Source: Fen-1245 sp963835535
GTDB taxonomy: Bacteria; Gemmatimonadota; Gemmatimonadetes; Gemmatimonadales; JACORV01
Reading direction: 5' to 3'
Assembly (NCBI GenBank): GCA_963835535.1
Contig: CAWIFL010000004.1
Span: forward strand, 1-64,000
DNA: 64,000 bases
The notes beneath the pieces are model-generated. The model was not told where the DNA came from and made no database searches. It saw only the letters and a list, made by a program, of their open reading frames with translations. Position 1 is the stretch's first letter; each line of letters starts with the position of its first letter. Of this stretch, positions 23,556-31,674 are shown piece by piece. The translations under genes were made by a program, and so were the position numbers.

Positions 23556-24434
23556 TCATCTCACCGTGGACTCGCGTCCGTCGAAGCGCGGCAGCACGCC
23601 CCACTTGCGCAGCCACATCGTGTAGAAGCGCGCGTTCAGCAGCGGCGACTCCAATGGGCCCCGCCGCTCGACCGTCCCCAGCTCACCGCGCGCGATGCGA
23701 GACTGCATCACGGCCGGGTGTCTTCCGGACCAGCGAAACGCGAGCTCGGCGCTGCCCAGGCGCGCCGCGGGCAAAGCGCTCCAGCGGCGTACGACCGACG
23801 TTTCGTCGTGATAGAAACGCGCCAATGCCAGCGTCTTCGCCTTCAGCGCATCGGGTCGCCGCGCCCAGCCGTAGTGGAAGATCCGCGCACCGCTGCTCCT
23901 CGTGCCCAGCCGCCGGCCGTCCACGCGTCCGAAGCCGGCTGCGTCGAGCACCGAAGCGAGCCGCCCGTCGTTCCGCACGAGCCGGCATTGGCGCCGATAG
24001 CGCAGCGGATTGACGTAGCCGTACGAACCCTCGAAATGCAGAAAGCGGAACGAGAGCGCGTCCACCGCGCGCGCGTCGTCGCATCGCTCCACGGCGTGGC
24101 GGATCCGATCGTAGTCCTCTTCGTGAAGCACTTCGTCCGCCTGCAGGTAGAGGGCCCACGGGTGGCGGCACCGCGCCAGCGCGATGTTGGTCAGCCATGC
24201 CAGCGTCCGCCCTCCGCCCCGGGGGCCCTCGTCCCAGTCGATCGCCACGACCCGCAACCGCGGGTCCCCCAGGCTGCCGAGCATCCCCAGCGTCTCTTCG
24301 TCGCGGCGGTGCGCGACCACCACGACCTCTTCTACCAGCGGCAGAAGCGAGCGCAGCGACTCGAGCACGGGGTACTCGAGCTCACGGGCGCCCCGCACGA
24401 TCGAGAAGCCGGAAACGCGTGGCTCACGCGCCAA
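23556..24434 (-). CDS. Glycosyltransferase, GT-A family 2-like
   Basis: A 292-aa protein with the layout of a family 2 glycosyltransferase: FSIVRGARELEYPVLESLRSLLPLVEEVVVV at the start and a DXD-like region near residues 96-102 (YLQADEVLHEED). A later GWARRPDALKAKT segment is seen in glycosyltransferases of surface-glycan clusters. TTG 24434 is the likely start and overlaps the CPBP protease gene by 11 nt. One base separates it from the next gene. Donor and acceptor sugars are unknown. Confidence 0.65.
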   Translation of the reverse strand: MAREPRVSGFSIVRGARELEYPVLESLRSLLPLVEEVVVVAHRRDEETLGMLGSLGDPRLRVVAIDWDEGPRGGGRTLAWLTNIALARCRHPWALYLQADEVLHEEDYDRIRHAVERCDDARAVDALSFRFLHFEGSYGYVNPLRYRRQCRLVRNDGRLASVLDAAGFGRVDGRRLGTRSSGARIFHYGWARRPDALKAKTLALARFYHDETSVVRRWSALPAARLGSAELAFRWSGRHPAVMQSRIARGELGTVERRGPLESPLLNARFYTMWLRKWGVLPRFDGRESTVR

Positions 24435-25401
24435 GGAACATGCTCCAGATCCAATCCACCGCGCCGTGTGTCACCGCGGCGGCGGAGAGCCTTCCCGTCC
24501 GCTGGTACACCCAACCGTAGGCCAGGCCTGCGGCGGTCGCGAGCAGTCCGTAGCCCCAGTTCGGGTGCGTGGGGTGCTTGAGCAGGTGCAGCAGGCCGAA
24601 TACCACGGAGCCGAGCGCGAGTCCGATGCGCGGGCTCCAGATGCGCGAGCACGCCTCCTGGATTACGCCGCGGAACAGCATCTCCTCCGGCAGGCCGACG
24701 AACAGGATCAACCCGAACAGCCGCAGCGCCCCGTGTGTGACCCCCAGCCACCTCGACTGGAAGGAAAGGAAGTGAACCGCGAATCCGAGCGGGATCGCCA
24801 CGGCCGCCAGCACCGCCACAGCCCCGACCGCGAACAGCAGCTCCCGCCACGTGAGAGCGAGCCCGACATCGAACGTGCGCAGCGGATGCACCACAGTGAG
24901 CAGGAACAGCGCGAGGACCACCGCTACGAGCGGCCCGAGGCTCAGGTGCATCCCGCCGGGCACGGCGATGGTGATCCCGCGTTCCCAGATGCCCCAGATC
25001 GCACTCAGCGCCAGCGCCGCCACGAGCAGGCGCGGAGGCGACGGCTCGCCTTCCCTGCCTGCGCCGAGCGCCACGGTCGCCAGGCCCGCTCCCACCGGCC
25101 ACAACAGGAAGTTCAGCCAGTTGTGGCTGCCCACCAGCAGCGCCGCGACCATGCCGTACAGCGCCAGACCGAGCGGGACGTGCACCGACAGGCTTGGGTG
25201 CCTCGCCACGAGATTGCGGGCCCACGCCTGACACCCCGGGACCAGGAGCAGCAGATAGGCGGCGGACGCCACCAGGTTGAACGCCAGCCACGGCCAGCGC
25301 GCCTCGCCTTCCGCGCCGAAGACGGCCAGCAGCACCACCGTGACCGCGGCGACCGTCCAGCCGACCGTGTTGTCGCGGCTGCGGTGATCGCGCCCGCTCA
25401 T
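24424..25401 (-). CDS. CPBP-family intramembrane metalloprotease (CAAX-protease-like)
   Basis: A 325-aa membrane protein with eight or more hydrophobic spans. The C-terminal half holds the abortive-infection/CPBP motifs: EEMLFRGVIQEA (motif 1, EExxxR) near residue 230, FGLLHLLKHP (motif 2, FxxxH) near 263 and a final histidine in SAAAVTHGAVDW near 310. These residues build the glutamate/histidine active site of Rce1-like proteases. ATG 25401 overlaps the stop of the upstream glycosyltransferase by 4 nt, so it is part of the surface-glycan operon. The substrate is unknown; in exosortase-type clusters such proteins process surface proteins. Confidence 0.82.
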   Translation of the reverse strand: MSGRDHRSRDNTVGWTVAAVTVVLLAVFGAEGEARWPWLAFNLVASAAYLLLLVPGCQAWARNLVARHPSLSVHVPLGLALYGMVAALLVGSHNWLNFLLWPVGAGLATVALGAGREGEPSPPRLLVAALALSAIWGIWERGITIAVPGGMHLSLGPLVAVVLALFLLTVVHPLRTFDVGLALTWRELLFAVGAVAVLAAVAIPLGFAVHFLSFQSRWLGVTHGALRLFGLILFVGLPEEMLFRGVIQEACSRIWSPRIGLALGSVVFGLLHLLKHPTHPNWGYGLLATAAGLAYGWVYQRTGRLSAAAVTHGAVDWIWSMFLGA

Positions 25402-26168
25402 CCGACCGGCTCCCATGTCTTGGCGTACTTCAGCCAAGAGCTGTAGGCGGACATCGTCGCGAAGATGACCCCCGCCGTTCCGTCGAGCACGCCCAGCCGC
25501 AGGACGCAGCGCGCGAACACCTCCCACGGGAGCCGCACCCACATCCAGTTCCGATACCGGACGCCGCGCGCCGACTTCGTCTGCGCCTGAATGTCCGTGT
25601 AGCGGTTCATCTTCTCGACATGCTCCGCCAGAGTCCGGTACGCGCGGTGCTCCAGCGTCGCGCGGAGCCTCGCCGCACGGCCGGGGATTTCGACGTGCTC
25701 GTGCACGGGTGACTCGGAGAAGCCGGCGCCGGCGCGCCGGAACAGCCGCAGCACCCAATCGTTGCCCATGCCCCCGAACCGCAGGAGCCTGCCGAGAAAG
25801 AACACGTCCCGACGCACGAGGAAGCCGTTCACGGAGGGCTCGGACGCCAGCACCCGGCGAATCTCCTCCGCGAGGGCCGGGGTCACGCGCTCGTCCGCGT
25901 CCACCGACAACACCCACGATCCATGCGCCAGCTCGAGCGCGCGCTGCTTCGCGGCCCCGAATCCGGTGAACCGGTGCCGCACGACGCGCGCGCCCGCGGC
26001 CTCGCCGATCAGCACCGTCCGGTCCGTAGATTCGCTGTCAAGGATCACGATCTCGTCGGCGAGACCGGCAAGGCTCGCCAGACACGCAGGGAGATTGCCC
26101 TCCTCGTTGCGCGTGATCAGCACCGCGCTCAGCCGCACCGGCCGCGCCGTCTGTGCGCCGCCGCTCAT
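25398..26168 (-). CDS. Family 2 glycosyltransferase (WaaE/KdtX-like)
   Basis: A 256-aa GT-A enzyme. The nucleotide-binding start is LSAVLITRNEEGNLPACLASLAG near residues 12-35. The metal-binding DXD is in LSVDADERVTPAL near 90, and GMGNDWVLRLFRR near 130 follows. The overall length and the AYRTLAEHVEKMNRYTDIQA segment resemble LPS core beta-1,4-glucosyltransferase WaaE. It overlaps its neighbours on both sides by 4 nt (ATGA junctions), showing a tightly coupled operon. Confidence 0.82.
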   Translation of the reverse strand: MSGGAQTARPVRLSAVLITRNEEGNLPACLASLAGLADEIVILDSESTDRTVLIGEAAGARVVRHRFTGFGAAKQRALELAHGSWVLSVDADERVTPALAEEIRRVLASEPSVNGFLVRRDVFFLGRLLRFGGMGNDWVLRLFRRAGAGFSESPVHEHVEIPGRAARLRATLEHRAYRTLAEHVEKMNRYTDIQAQTKSARGVRYRNWMWVRLPWEVFARCVLRLGVLDGTAGVIFATMSAYSSWLKYAKTWEPVG

Positions 26169-27352
26169 CGTGCCGACTCGGCGCGAGCGGTCCTTCCGAC
26201 CATCGCCATCCGGTATTGCCTCAGCATCGCCTCCGCGGTGCGCTCGATCGAGAATGCCTTCACCCGTTCCCTGCCCGACGCGACCAGGGCGGCGCCCAGC
26301 TCGCGGTCCGACAGCACCCGCGCCATGGAGGCACCGAGCGCTGCGCCATCACCCACCGGAACGAGCAATCCGTCCAGCCCGTCCCGCACCACCTCCCGCA
26401 CGCCACCCGCCGCCGTGGCCACGATCGGCACTCCCGCTTGCATCGCGTCGAGCAGCGTCGTCCCGAGTCCTTCGTCCCGCGAGCTCAACACCGCAACGTC
26501 GGCCGCCGCCAGCAACTCGAGCGCGTCGCTACGGAAGCCGGTGAGCCGGAGCGCGCCGTCCAGGCCGGCACGGCGACTGGCGCGCTCGGTCGCACCCGCC
26601 AGCGGCCCCGCGCCGACCAGCAACGCCTGGCAGTCGCACCCTGCGGCGCGCGCCGCGGCGACCGCGGCGACGAACGTCCCGGGGTCCTTGTGGGGCGGGA
26701 CGAGGGCCGAGACCATCACCGCGAGCGGACGCCGTCGATCCACCCCGAGCGACGCCAGCGTCGCCGCGCGGGCCGGCGCCGGGTGCTGTCCGAGGTCCAC
26801 GCCGCTGCGCACCACGCCGATCCTCTCGTCGGAGATCCCGGCCGCGCGGAGAACGTCCCGCACGTGCTCGCTTACCGCGACGATGCGCGCTGCCCGACCG
26901 TACTTCCAGTGCGTGACGGGATTGCGGCGTAGCGGCAGTGCGACGCGGCGCGACACCACCAGACGCGTCCGCGTCCCGATGCTCGCCAGCGCGGCGAGCG
27001 CGACGGCATGCCCGGAATGCGCGTGAATCACGTCCGCAGCGACGCTCGTGAGCAGGGTCCTGAGACGATGCACGGCCACCGGGTCCCATTCGACCGCCGC
27101 GGCCAGCGGAACGACCGGCAGCCCCGCGCGGGCCAGCTCCGCCGCCAGTTGCGTTCCCGGGCGGACCGCAGCCCAGCTCCGGTGTCCCTGCCCCTTCAGG
27201 CGTGTGGCCAGCAGGCACAACTGCCGCTGGCCGCCACCCCACGACCGCTCCGTGTCCACGTGCACGATGCGCAGCGGCGCAGCGGCCGACCTGGTGCGAG
27301 CGCCGCGCGAATCCACCGCTTCGGTCCAGCCGCCGGTCAGACCGGCGTGCAC
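26165..27352 (-). CDS. Family 4 glycosyltransferase (GT-B fold)
   Basis: A 395-aa retaining glycosyltransferase. The acceptor-side loop SWGGGQRQLCLLATRLKGQGH lies near residues 37-57 and VIHAHSGHAVALAAL near 108. The donor-side signature is SSRDEGLGTTLLDAMQAGVPIVATAAGGVREVV near 293-325, with the E-x7-E motif of family 4. GTG 27352 is the listed start, but the first ~25 residues are not conserved, and the fold begins at LRIVHVDTE. First gene of the glycosyltransferase/CPBP run that ends at 22466; it overlaps the upstream lipoprotein-like gene by 16 nt. Confidence 0.82.
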   Translation of the reverse strand: MHAGLTGGWTEAVDSRGARTRSAAAPLRIVHVDTERSWGGGQRQLCLLATRLKGQGHRSWAAVRPGTQLAAELARAGLPVVPLAAAVEWDPVAVHRLRTLLTSVAADVIHAHSGHAVALAALASIGTRTRLVVSRRVALPLRRNPVTHWKYGRAARIVAVSEHVRDVLRAAGISDERIGVVRSGVDLGQHPAPARAATLASLGVDRRRPLAVMVSALVPPHKDPGTFVAAVAAARAAGCDCQALLVGAGPLAGATERASRRAGLDGALRLTGFRSDALELLAAADVAVLSSRDEGLGTTLLDAMQAGVPIVATAAGGVREVVRDGLDGLLVPVGDGAALGASMARVLSDRELGAALVASGRERVKAFSIERTAEAMLRQYRMAMVGRTARAESAR

Positions 27353-27834
27353 ATGGCCGCCGGAAGCGTGGCGATCGGAATCCTGGCGAGGGTTCCGCGG
27401 ATCGAGACGTGCTTGCCCGCGGAATCGGGGAGAGTGATGTCGAACCGGCCGTCGACCGTCGTGGTTGCCGCCACCCGGACGGTCCCGCCCACGCCTACTC
27501 GTGCAGCGCCCGCAGCCGGAGAGCGGAAAGCGGCTTCGGCCGTGCCGACGTCGCCAAGCGACATCTGGACCTGGAAGTCACGCGCGACGTTGAGTGGCGG
27601 GACCGCGCGGACGGCGAGGCCGCCGTTCCAGGCGCGACCGAGCGCGACGACCACGAGCAGACTCTCAGAGGGACAATAGGTCGCCCACGCGGGACCGCTG
27701 ATGAGCGTGGTGCTCCGTTGCGCGACGCGCTCCGCCGTGAAGCGGCCTCCGGCCGGGAACGGAGTGGTGCCGGGCCCGCTGCAGGCGGCGCCGGCCAGCG
27801 CCGGCAGTGCCGCGGCCAGAAGTAGCCGTCGCAT
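27337..27834 (-). CDS. Exported protein of unknown function
   Basis: A 165-aa protein with a cleavable leader (MRRLLLAAALPALAGAACSG). The Cys at 18 could be a lipidation site, although GAAC is a poor lipobox. The mature part is beta-rich, with no family I recognise; it contains two Cys (near 54 and 162) that might pair. It sits directly upstream of the glycosyltransferase genes and downstream of the outer-membrane protein gene, with 16-nt overlap and 35-nt gap respectively, so it may belong to the same transcript. Confidence 0.55.
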   Translation of the reverse strand: MRRLLLAAALPALAGAACSGPGTTPFPAGGRFTAERVAQRSTTLISGPAWATYCPSESLLVVVALGRAWNGGLAVRAVPPLNVARDFQVQMSLGDVGTAEAAFRSPAAGAARVGVGGTVRVAATTTVDGRFDITLPDSAGKHVSIRGTLARIPIATLPAAMCTPV

Positions 27835-27869
27835 CGCGCTTGGAAGCTACGGGCGTTGCCGACGCTTGC

Positions 27870-30083
27870 CTAGCGGCGCGCCCCTAGCGTGAGGTTGAGC
27901 CGCCACCTCGCATTCGGCGCGACCGGGCGGGCGAGGTCCAGACGCACGAAGCCGCCGAGCAGGGAGAGCCCGGCGCCGAACGAGAAGGCAGGCGGTCCGA
28001 TGAACCGGGCGAGCCGCGGCGCGACCTGGCCGGCATCGACGAACACCACCGGGCTCACGGCGGCGGTGGACCAGCCCAGATCCAGGCTCCCGGTCCAGGC
28101 GGATGCGCCGCGGAGCGCACCGGCCGGATAACCGCGAAGCGTCTTGAGCCCGCCCAGGCGGAACGCACGCTGGGGGATGCTGTCACCCGCCCCCATGCCG
28201 GCCCACCCTGTTACGGTGACGCCGAGGCGGCTTTCGGGCGACGTCCTCGCCGCGGCGCCGACCCATCCCCTTCCTCCGCGGCGGTCTCCCGCCGTCCCCT
28301 CCAGCCCCGCCTTCCACTCCAGCTGCATCCCGCCCCCGCTCAACTCGGCGCTCGCTGTGGCGTACCGCCCCGCCACCACCGGCCCGTTGGCGGCGAAGGT
28401 GCCCTCCCCTCCCAGCAACTCGTTGAATCCATCGTGCGCTAGGGAGCGCGGCGCAGACTCGTCGGCCAGCCTGGCTTGCAGCGTCAGGTCGGTCGCCGGA
28501 CCGAGCCGCCGCTGGTAGCTCACTTCGCCGCCCTGCATGAAGACGTAGTCGCCGTCGTCGCGGGCCGTGGCGAGCGCGGTGACCGAGTTCGCGAAGGTGA
28601 GCCCCGGCGCCATTCGATCGGCATCGCGCATTTCGCGGAAGACTGACGCCTCCCACCGCGATGCCGCGCCGTCGCGCCGCAGCGCGAGCGAGGCCTGCAG
28701 CCGGCGGTCGGTGAACGCATAGCGCACCTTGGCGAGCACCGAGACGAACGGCATCCCCGGCCGCCACTCGTAGCCGACGCCGAGCGACACCCCTTCCGCC
28801 CGGTTGTACCGCACGATGTCCGTCAGCCGGTCGAACGCGAATCCGAACCGCCGCTCGCCCGTCAGACTGTCCGGCAGCCGAGCGAGCGTGTTGAGGACGT
28901 CCCGCCGAACCTCGTCGAGCCGTTCCGCGTCGGCCGCCGATAGATCGAAGCTCAGGGAGTCGGTCCAACCGTTGTACGCCAGCAGCGCGGAGTCACTCGG
29001 AACGTCCACCTCAAAGCGCCCTCCGGGCCACGAGCCCACGGTGACGCAGCCGTCCCGGGCCCGATCCGCCGCCCGCTCGGTCTCGGCGGCGACCCTCAGG
29101 CTGTCGCCGCATCGCGTCGTCGAAGGGCCGCGCCGTCGCCTCGTCCCGTGCTTGGTGGTGTCCGGCGGCAGGACGGCGAAGGTGATCGCGCGATCCTGGT
29201 TGACCCGCACGTCGCCGAACGTCGTGATGAAGTGCACGGGCAGGACCAGGTTCTTGAACCACGGCAGCTGCACCTCGAGCGTGACGCCTTGCCGGTACGG
29301 CAGCCAGTAGCGCCGGTCGTACAGTCCGTACTCGAGATCCGCCGAGACGCGCAGGATGCTCTCCGCCAGCGCGTCTTCGCGGTCCGCCCGCGCGGTGTCG
29401 TGCCGGGTCGGACCGATGCTGTCGACCCAGAGCCGTTTGCCCACGAACACGAACGAGAGACGGACCGTCTCCGCGGTCTGCGCGTCCAGCCAGAGCTCCC
29501 CCGCGACCAGCGACGCGTCTGCGCGCACGGGAGTCACCCGCACGCCGATGGCGCGGACGGTGCGCCCGGGAACGGCCAAGGTCATCGAGTCGTCGATCGC
29601 GTACGTGTAGAAGCCTTCCGCGCCCGGCGAAAGCGGATGCACCGCCGCGCGCTCGGGGAAGTCCTCCCCCGACAGCAAGCGGATGCTGTCGCCGAGGAAC
29701 CGTGGCACGAACCACGGGCGTGTCCAGCTCGAGTTGACGTCCGCGTTCCGGAAGACGGTCCTGTAGCGCCGGCCGATCGTGACGACCTTGACGTCGTTCG
29801 GCGCTTGCCAGAAGAGCTGGGATTTCTGCTCCTCCACGGCGAGCGGAAACAGCCGGGCGAACGCGCCGCGGCCGACGCTCGCGTCGAGGCGAGTCACGAG
29901 GGTGGCCTGGTAGTCGTGGACGGCGGCGTCCTGCTGCTGGTGGCGCTCTCGCGCCCGGGCGATGAGCCGCGCCGTCGCGGAATCCGCGTAGTGCGGCGCC
30001 GGGCCCTGCAGCCACAGGAACAGCGCCAACCGAGCTAGCACCGCGGGATTCCCCTGAACGAGGCTGATTCCACTACGCCCCAT
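27870..30083 (-). CDS. Outer-membrane beta-barrel protein with surface-antigen (Omp85-like) C-terminus
   Basis: A 737-aa exported protein. ATG 30083 gives a leader with a hydrophobic run (VLARLALFLWLQGPAPHYAD). The middle (residues ~40-380) is periplasmic and DUF5686-like, with beta strands ending in DLEYGLYDRRYWLPYR and VEVQLPWFKNLVLPVHFITTF-type phrases. From about 480 to the end alternate amphipathic strands form a barrel, with the FRLGGLKTLRGYPAGALRG motif near 650 typical of the BamA/TamA surface-antigen domain, and a final strand ending in LTLGARR. Likely role: outer-membrane transport or assembly; no Bam POTRA repeats are seen. The N-terminal extension of the frame into the next gene is spurious. 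Confidence 0.65.
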   Translation of the reverse strand: MGRSGISLVQGNPAVLARLALFLWLQGPAPHYADSATARLIARARERHQQQDAAVHDYQATLVTRLDASVGRGAFARLFPLAVEEQKSQLFWQAPNDVKVVTIGRRYRTVFRNADVNSSWTRPWFVPRFLGDSIRLLSGEDFPERAAVHPLSPGAEGFYTYAIDDSMTLAVPGRTVRAIGVRVTPVRADASLVAGELWLDAQTAETVRLSFVFVGKRLWVDSIGPTRHDTARADREDALAESILRVSADLEYGLYDRRYWLPYRQGVTLEVQLPWFKNLVLPVHFITTFGDVRVNQDRAITFAVLPPDTTKHGTRRRRGPSTTRCGDSLRVAAETERAADRARDGCVTVGSWPGGRFEVDVPSDSALLAYNGWTDSLSFDLSAADAERLDEVRRDVLNTLARLPDSLTGERRFGFAFDRLTDIVRYNRAEGVSLGVGYEWRPGMPFVSVLAKVRYAFTDRRLQASLALRRDGAASRWEASVFREMRDADRMAPGLTFANSVTALATARDDGDYVFMQGGEVSYQRRLGPATDLTLQARLADESAPRSLAHDGFNELLGGEGTFAANGPVVAGRYATASAELSGGGMQLEWKAGLEGTAGDRRGGRGWVGAAARTSPESRLGVTVTGWAGMGAGDSIPQRAFRLGGLKTLRGYPAGALRGASAWTGSLDLGWSTAAVSPVVFVDAGQVAPRLARFIGPPAFSFGAGLSLLGGFVRLDLARPVAPNARWRLNLTLGARR

Positions 30084-30103
30084 GTAACCACGGGGTTTCC
30101 GGC

Positions 30104-31018
30104 CTAGACCCCTTCGGCGGGGGCCCGGAACGCGGCGCCCAGCGCGCGCCCGGAGCGCTGTTCTCCCCACGTGGCCAGGCCCAGCCCGGCGAAGATCACG
30201 GCGGCGGCGAGCAGCGCCCTCGCCGTGATCCGCTCGCCGAGCACCAGCGGCGCCGCGGCCACGGTCATCACCGGCTGCAGGTAGACGTACATCGCCACCA
30301 GGCTCGAGGCGGTTCGCTGCAGCGCCCAGATGGACAGGTAGTAGGCGAGCAGGGAGGAGAACAGGACGATGTACGCGAGCCCGAAGAGCGCGCGCGGCGG
30401 CAGCTGCCAGAGCGTCACTTCGCGCAGCGCCACCAACCCGAACGGCAGAATCAGCACGGCTCCGAAGACGAAGACGTACGTCACGACCGTGAGGGGGTGA
30501 TAGCGCTCGAGCAGGCGCTTCGAAAGCACCAGATATCCCGCATACGAGCAGGTATTGCACGCGATGAGCGCGTTCCCGAACGCCGTGGTGGGATCGAGGC
30601 GGATCCGGTCGGGGCCGATCAGGTAGATGGCGCCGACGGCTGCCAGGGCGATCCCGCCGAGCTTCGCCCATGTCGCGCGCTCGCGCCGGAGGACGAGCGC
30701 GATGGCCAGGGTGAAGACCGGGATCGTGGTCACCATGATGTTCGTGTTGATCGCGGTCGTCCGCTTCACGCCCTCGAGAAAGAGGAACTGATTCAGCACG
30801 ACCCCGATCAGGGCCAGCCCGGCGAGGGCCGCGAGGTCGCGCCGGTCCGTCACACGCTCGCGCACCAGCGTCCGCTGGAGCACGAAGAAGGCGACCGCCG
30901 ACCCGGAGATCCTGAAGAAGACGATCCCGGTGGGCGAGATGCTGGGCAGCACGAACTTCGCGACGACCGTGAGGGAGGCGAACAGGAACTGCACGGTGGC
31001 CATCGCGAGATGGACCAC
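30104..31018 (-). CDS. EamA/DMT-family transporter
   Basis: A 304-aa membrane protein with ten predicted spans in two EamA repeats (about residues 5-135 and 150-285). The family phrases are ATVQFLFASLTVVAKFVLP at the start and LEGVKRTTAINTNIMVTTIPVFTLAIALVL at the end of repeat 1. The drug/metabolite transporters of this group export amino acids, metabolites or drugs; the substrate is not evident. GTG 31018 (or ATG 31003) starts 46 nt from the TetR operator palindrome and is divergent from the TetR gene, a common arrangement for a regulated efflux carrier. Confidence 0.85.
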   Translation of the reverse strand: MVHLAMATVQFLFASLTVVAKFVLPSISPTGIVFFRISGSAVAFFVLQRTLVRERVTDRRDLAALAGLALIGVVLNQFLFLEGVKRTTAINTNIMVTTIPVFTLAIALVLRRERATWAKLGGIALAAVGAIYLIGPDRIRLDPTTAFGNALIACNTCSYAGYLVLSKRLLERYHPLTVVTYVFVFGAVLILPFGLVALREVTLWQLPPRALFGLAYIVLFSSLLAYYLSIWALQRTASSLVAMYVYLQPVMTVAAAPLVLGERITARALLAAAVIFAGLGLATWGEQRSGRALGAAFRAPAEGV

Positions 31019-31036
31019 GGCGCGACGCCCCCTACC

Positions 31037-31064
31037 TTGACAGGCCGACCAGCCGCACTAGACT
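31037..31064 (+). promoter_or_regulatory. Putative promoter of the TetR-family gene
   Basis: TTGACA (31037-31042) and TAGACT (31059-31064) are separated by 16 bp, with the operator palindrome starting inside the -10 hexamer. This placement would let the regulator repress its own gene. Confidence 0.5.
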
Positions 31065-31081
31065 GACTGAGTCATCAGTCA
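31064..31081. promoter_or_regulatory. TetR operator palindrome 1
   Basis: TGACTGAGTCATCAGTCA: perfect 7-bp arms around a 4-nt centre, between the divergent DMT transporter and TetR genes. A near-identical site lies at 35635-35652 before the chemoreceptor gene (16 of 18 positions the same). Confidence 0.7.
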
Positions 31082-31095
31082 ATGGGCAGGTCATT

Positions 31096-31674
31096 GTGGA
31101 CAAGCGAGATGCGATAGTTGAAGCAGCTACCGGACAGCTCATTTCCACCGGGCTCTCATCGTTCACCGTGGCTCGCGTCGCACGGGCCGCGCGTGCCTCC
31201 AGCGCGCTGGTCCACTACCACTTCGCGACCAAGCAGCGGCTGCTCCTGGCGGCCGCCGAGCGTCTGGCCTCGCGCCGCACCACGCTCCGGCTCCAGCGGC
31301 TCGAGGGCGCGCGCGGCCTGGCCGCGCTCGACGCGCTGTGGGACGCCCTGGTTGCCGGCGCCGCGCGCGATGCGGAGCGCGCCTGGCATGACCTCCTGCT
31401 CCTGGCGCGCGACGATGCCGCCGTTGCCGCGCTCCTCCGGCGCGAGCGCGAGCGGGAGAGCCGCGCGCTGGCGGTCCAGCTGCCGCGACTGCTCGCCGAG
31501 CTGGACTCCCGGCCGGGGATCCCCCCCGAAGCCCTCTCCAGCCTGGTCGTGACCTTCCTGGACGGCATGGCCTGCGCGATCGCGATGGGCGCGGATGCCG
31601 GCGAGCTCAGAGGCGCCTACGATGCTTTCTGCCTCGCCCTCGTCGCCCTTGGACAGGCCCCGTCGGTGCCGTAA
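31096..31674 (+). CDS. TetR-family transcriptional regulator
   Basis: A 192-aa repressor from GTG 31096. The N-terminal helix-turn-helix reads AIVEAATGQLISTGLSSFTVARVARAARASSALVHYHFATKQRLLLAA (residues 6-53), with the TetR HYHF signature in recognition helix 3. The C-terminal ligand/dimerisation domain is all-helical, with FLDGMACAIAMGAD near 154 as in the TetR_C group. It is divergent from the DMT transporter. The operator at 31064 overlaps its promoter, and a second copy of that operator precedes the chemoreceptor gene, so it probably regulates all three. Its last 68 nt overlap the convergent helicase gene. Confidence 0.88.
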   Translation: MDKRDAIVEAATGQLISTGLSSFTVARVARAARASSALVHYHFATKQRLLLAAAERLASRRTTLRLQRLEGARGLAALDALWDALVAGAARDAERAWHDLLLLARDDAAVAALLRRERERESRALAVQLPRLLAELDSRPGIPPEALSSLVVTFLDGMACAIAMGADAGELRGAYDAFCLALVALGQAPSVP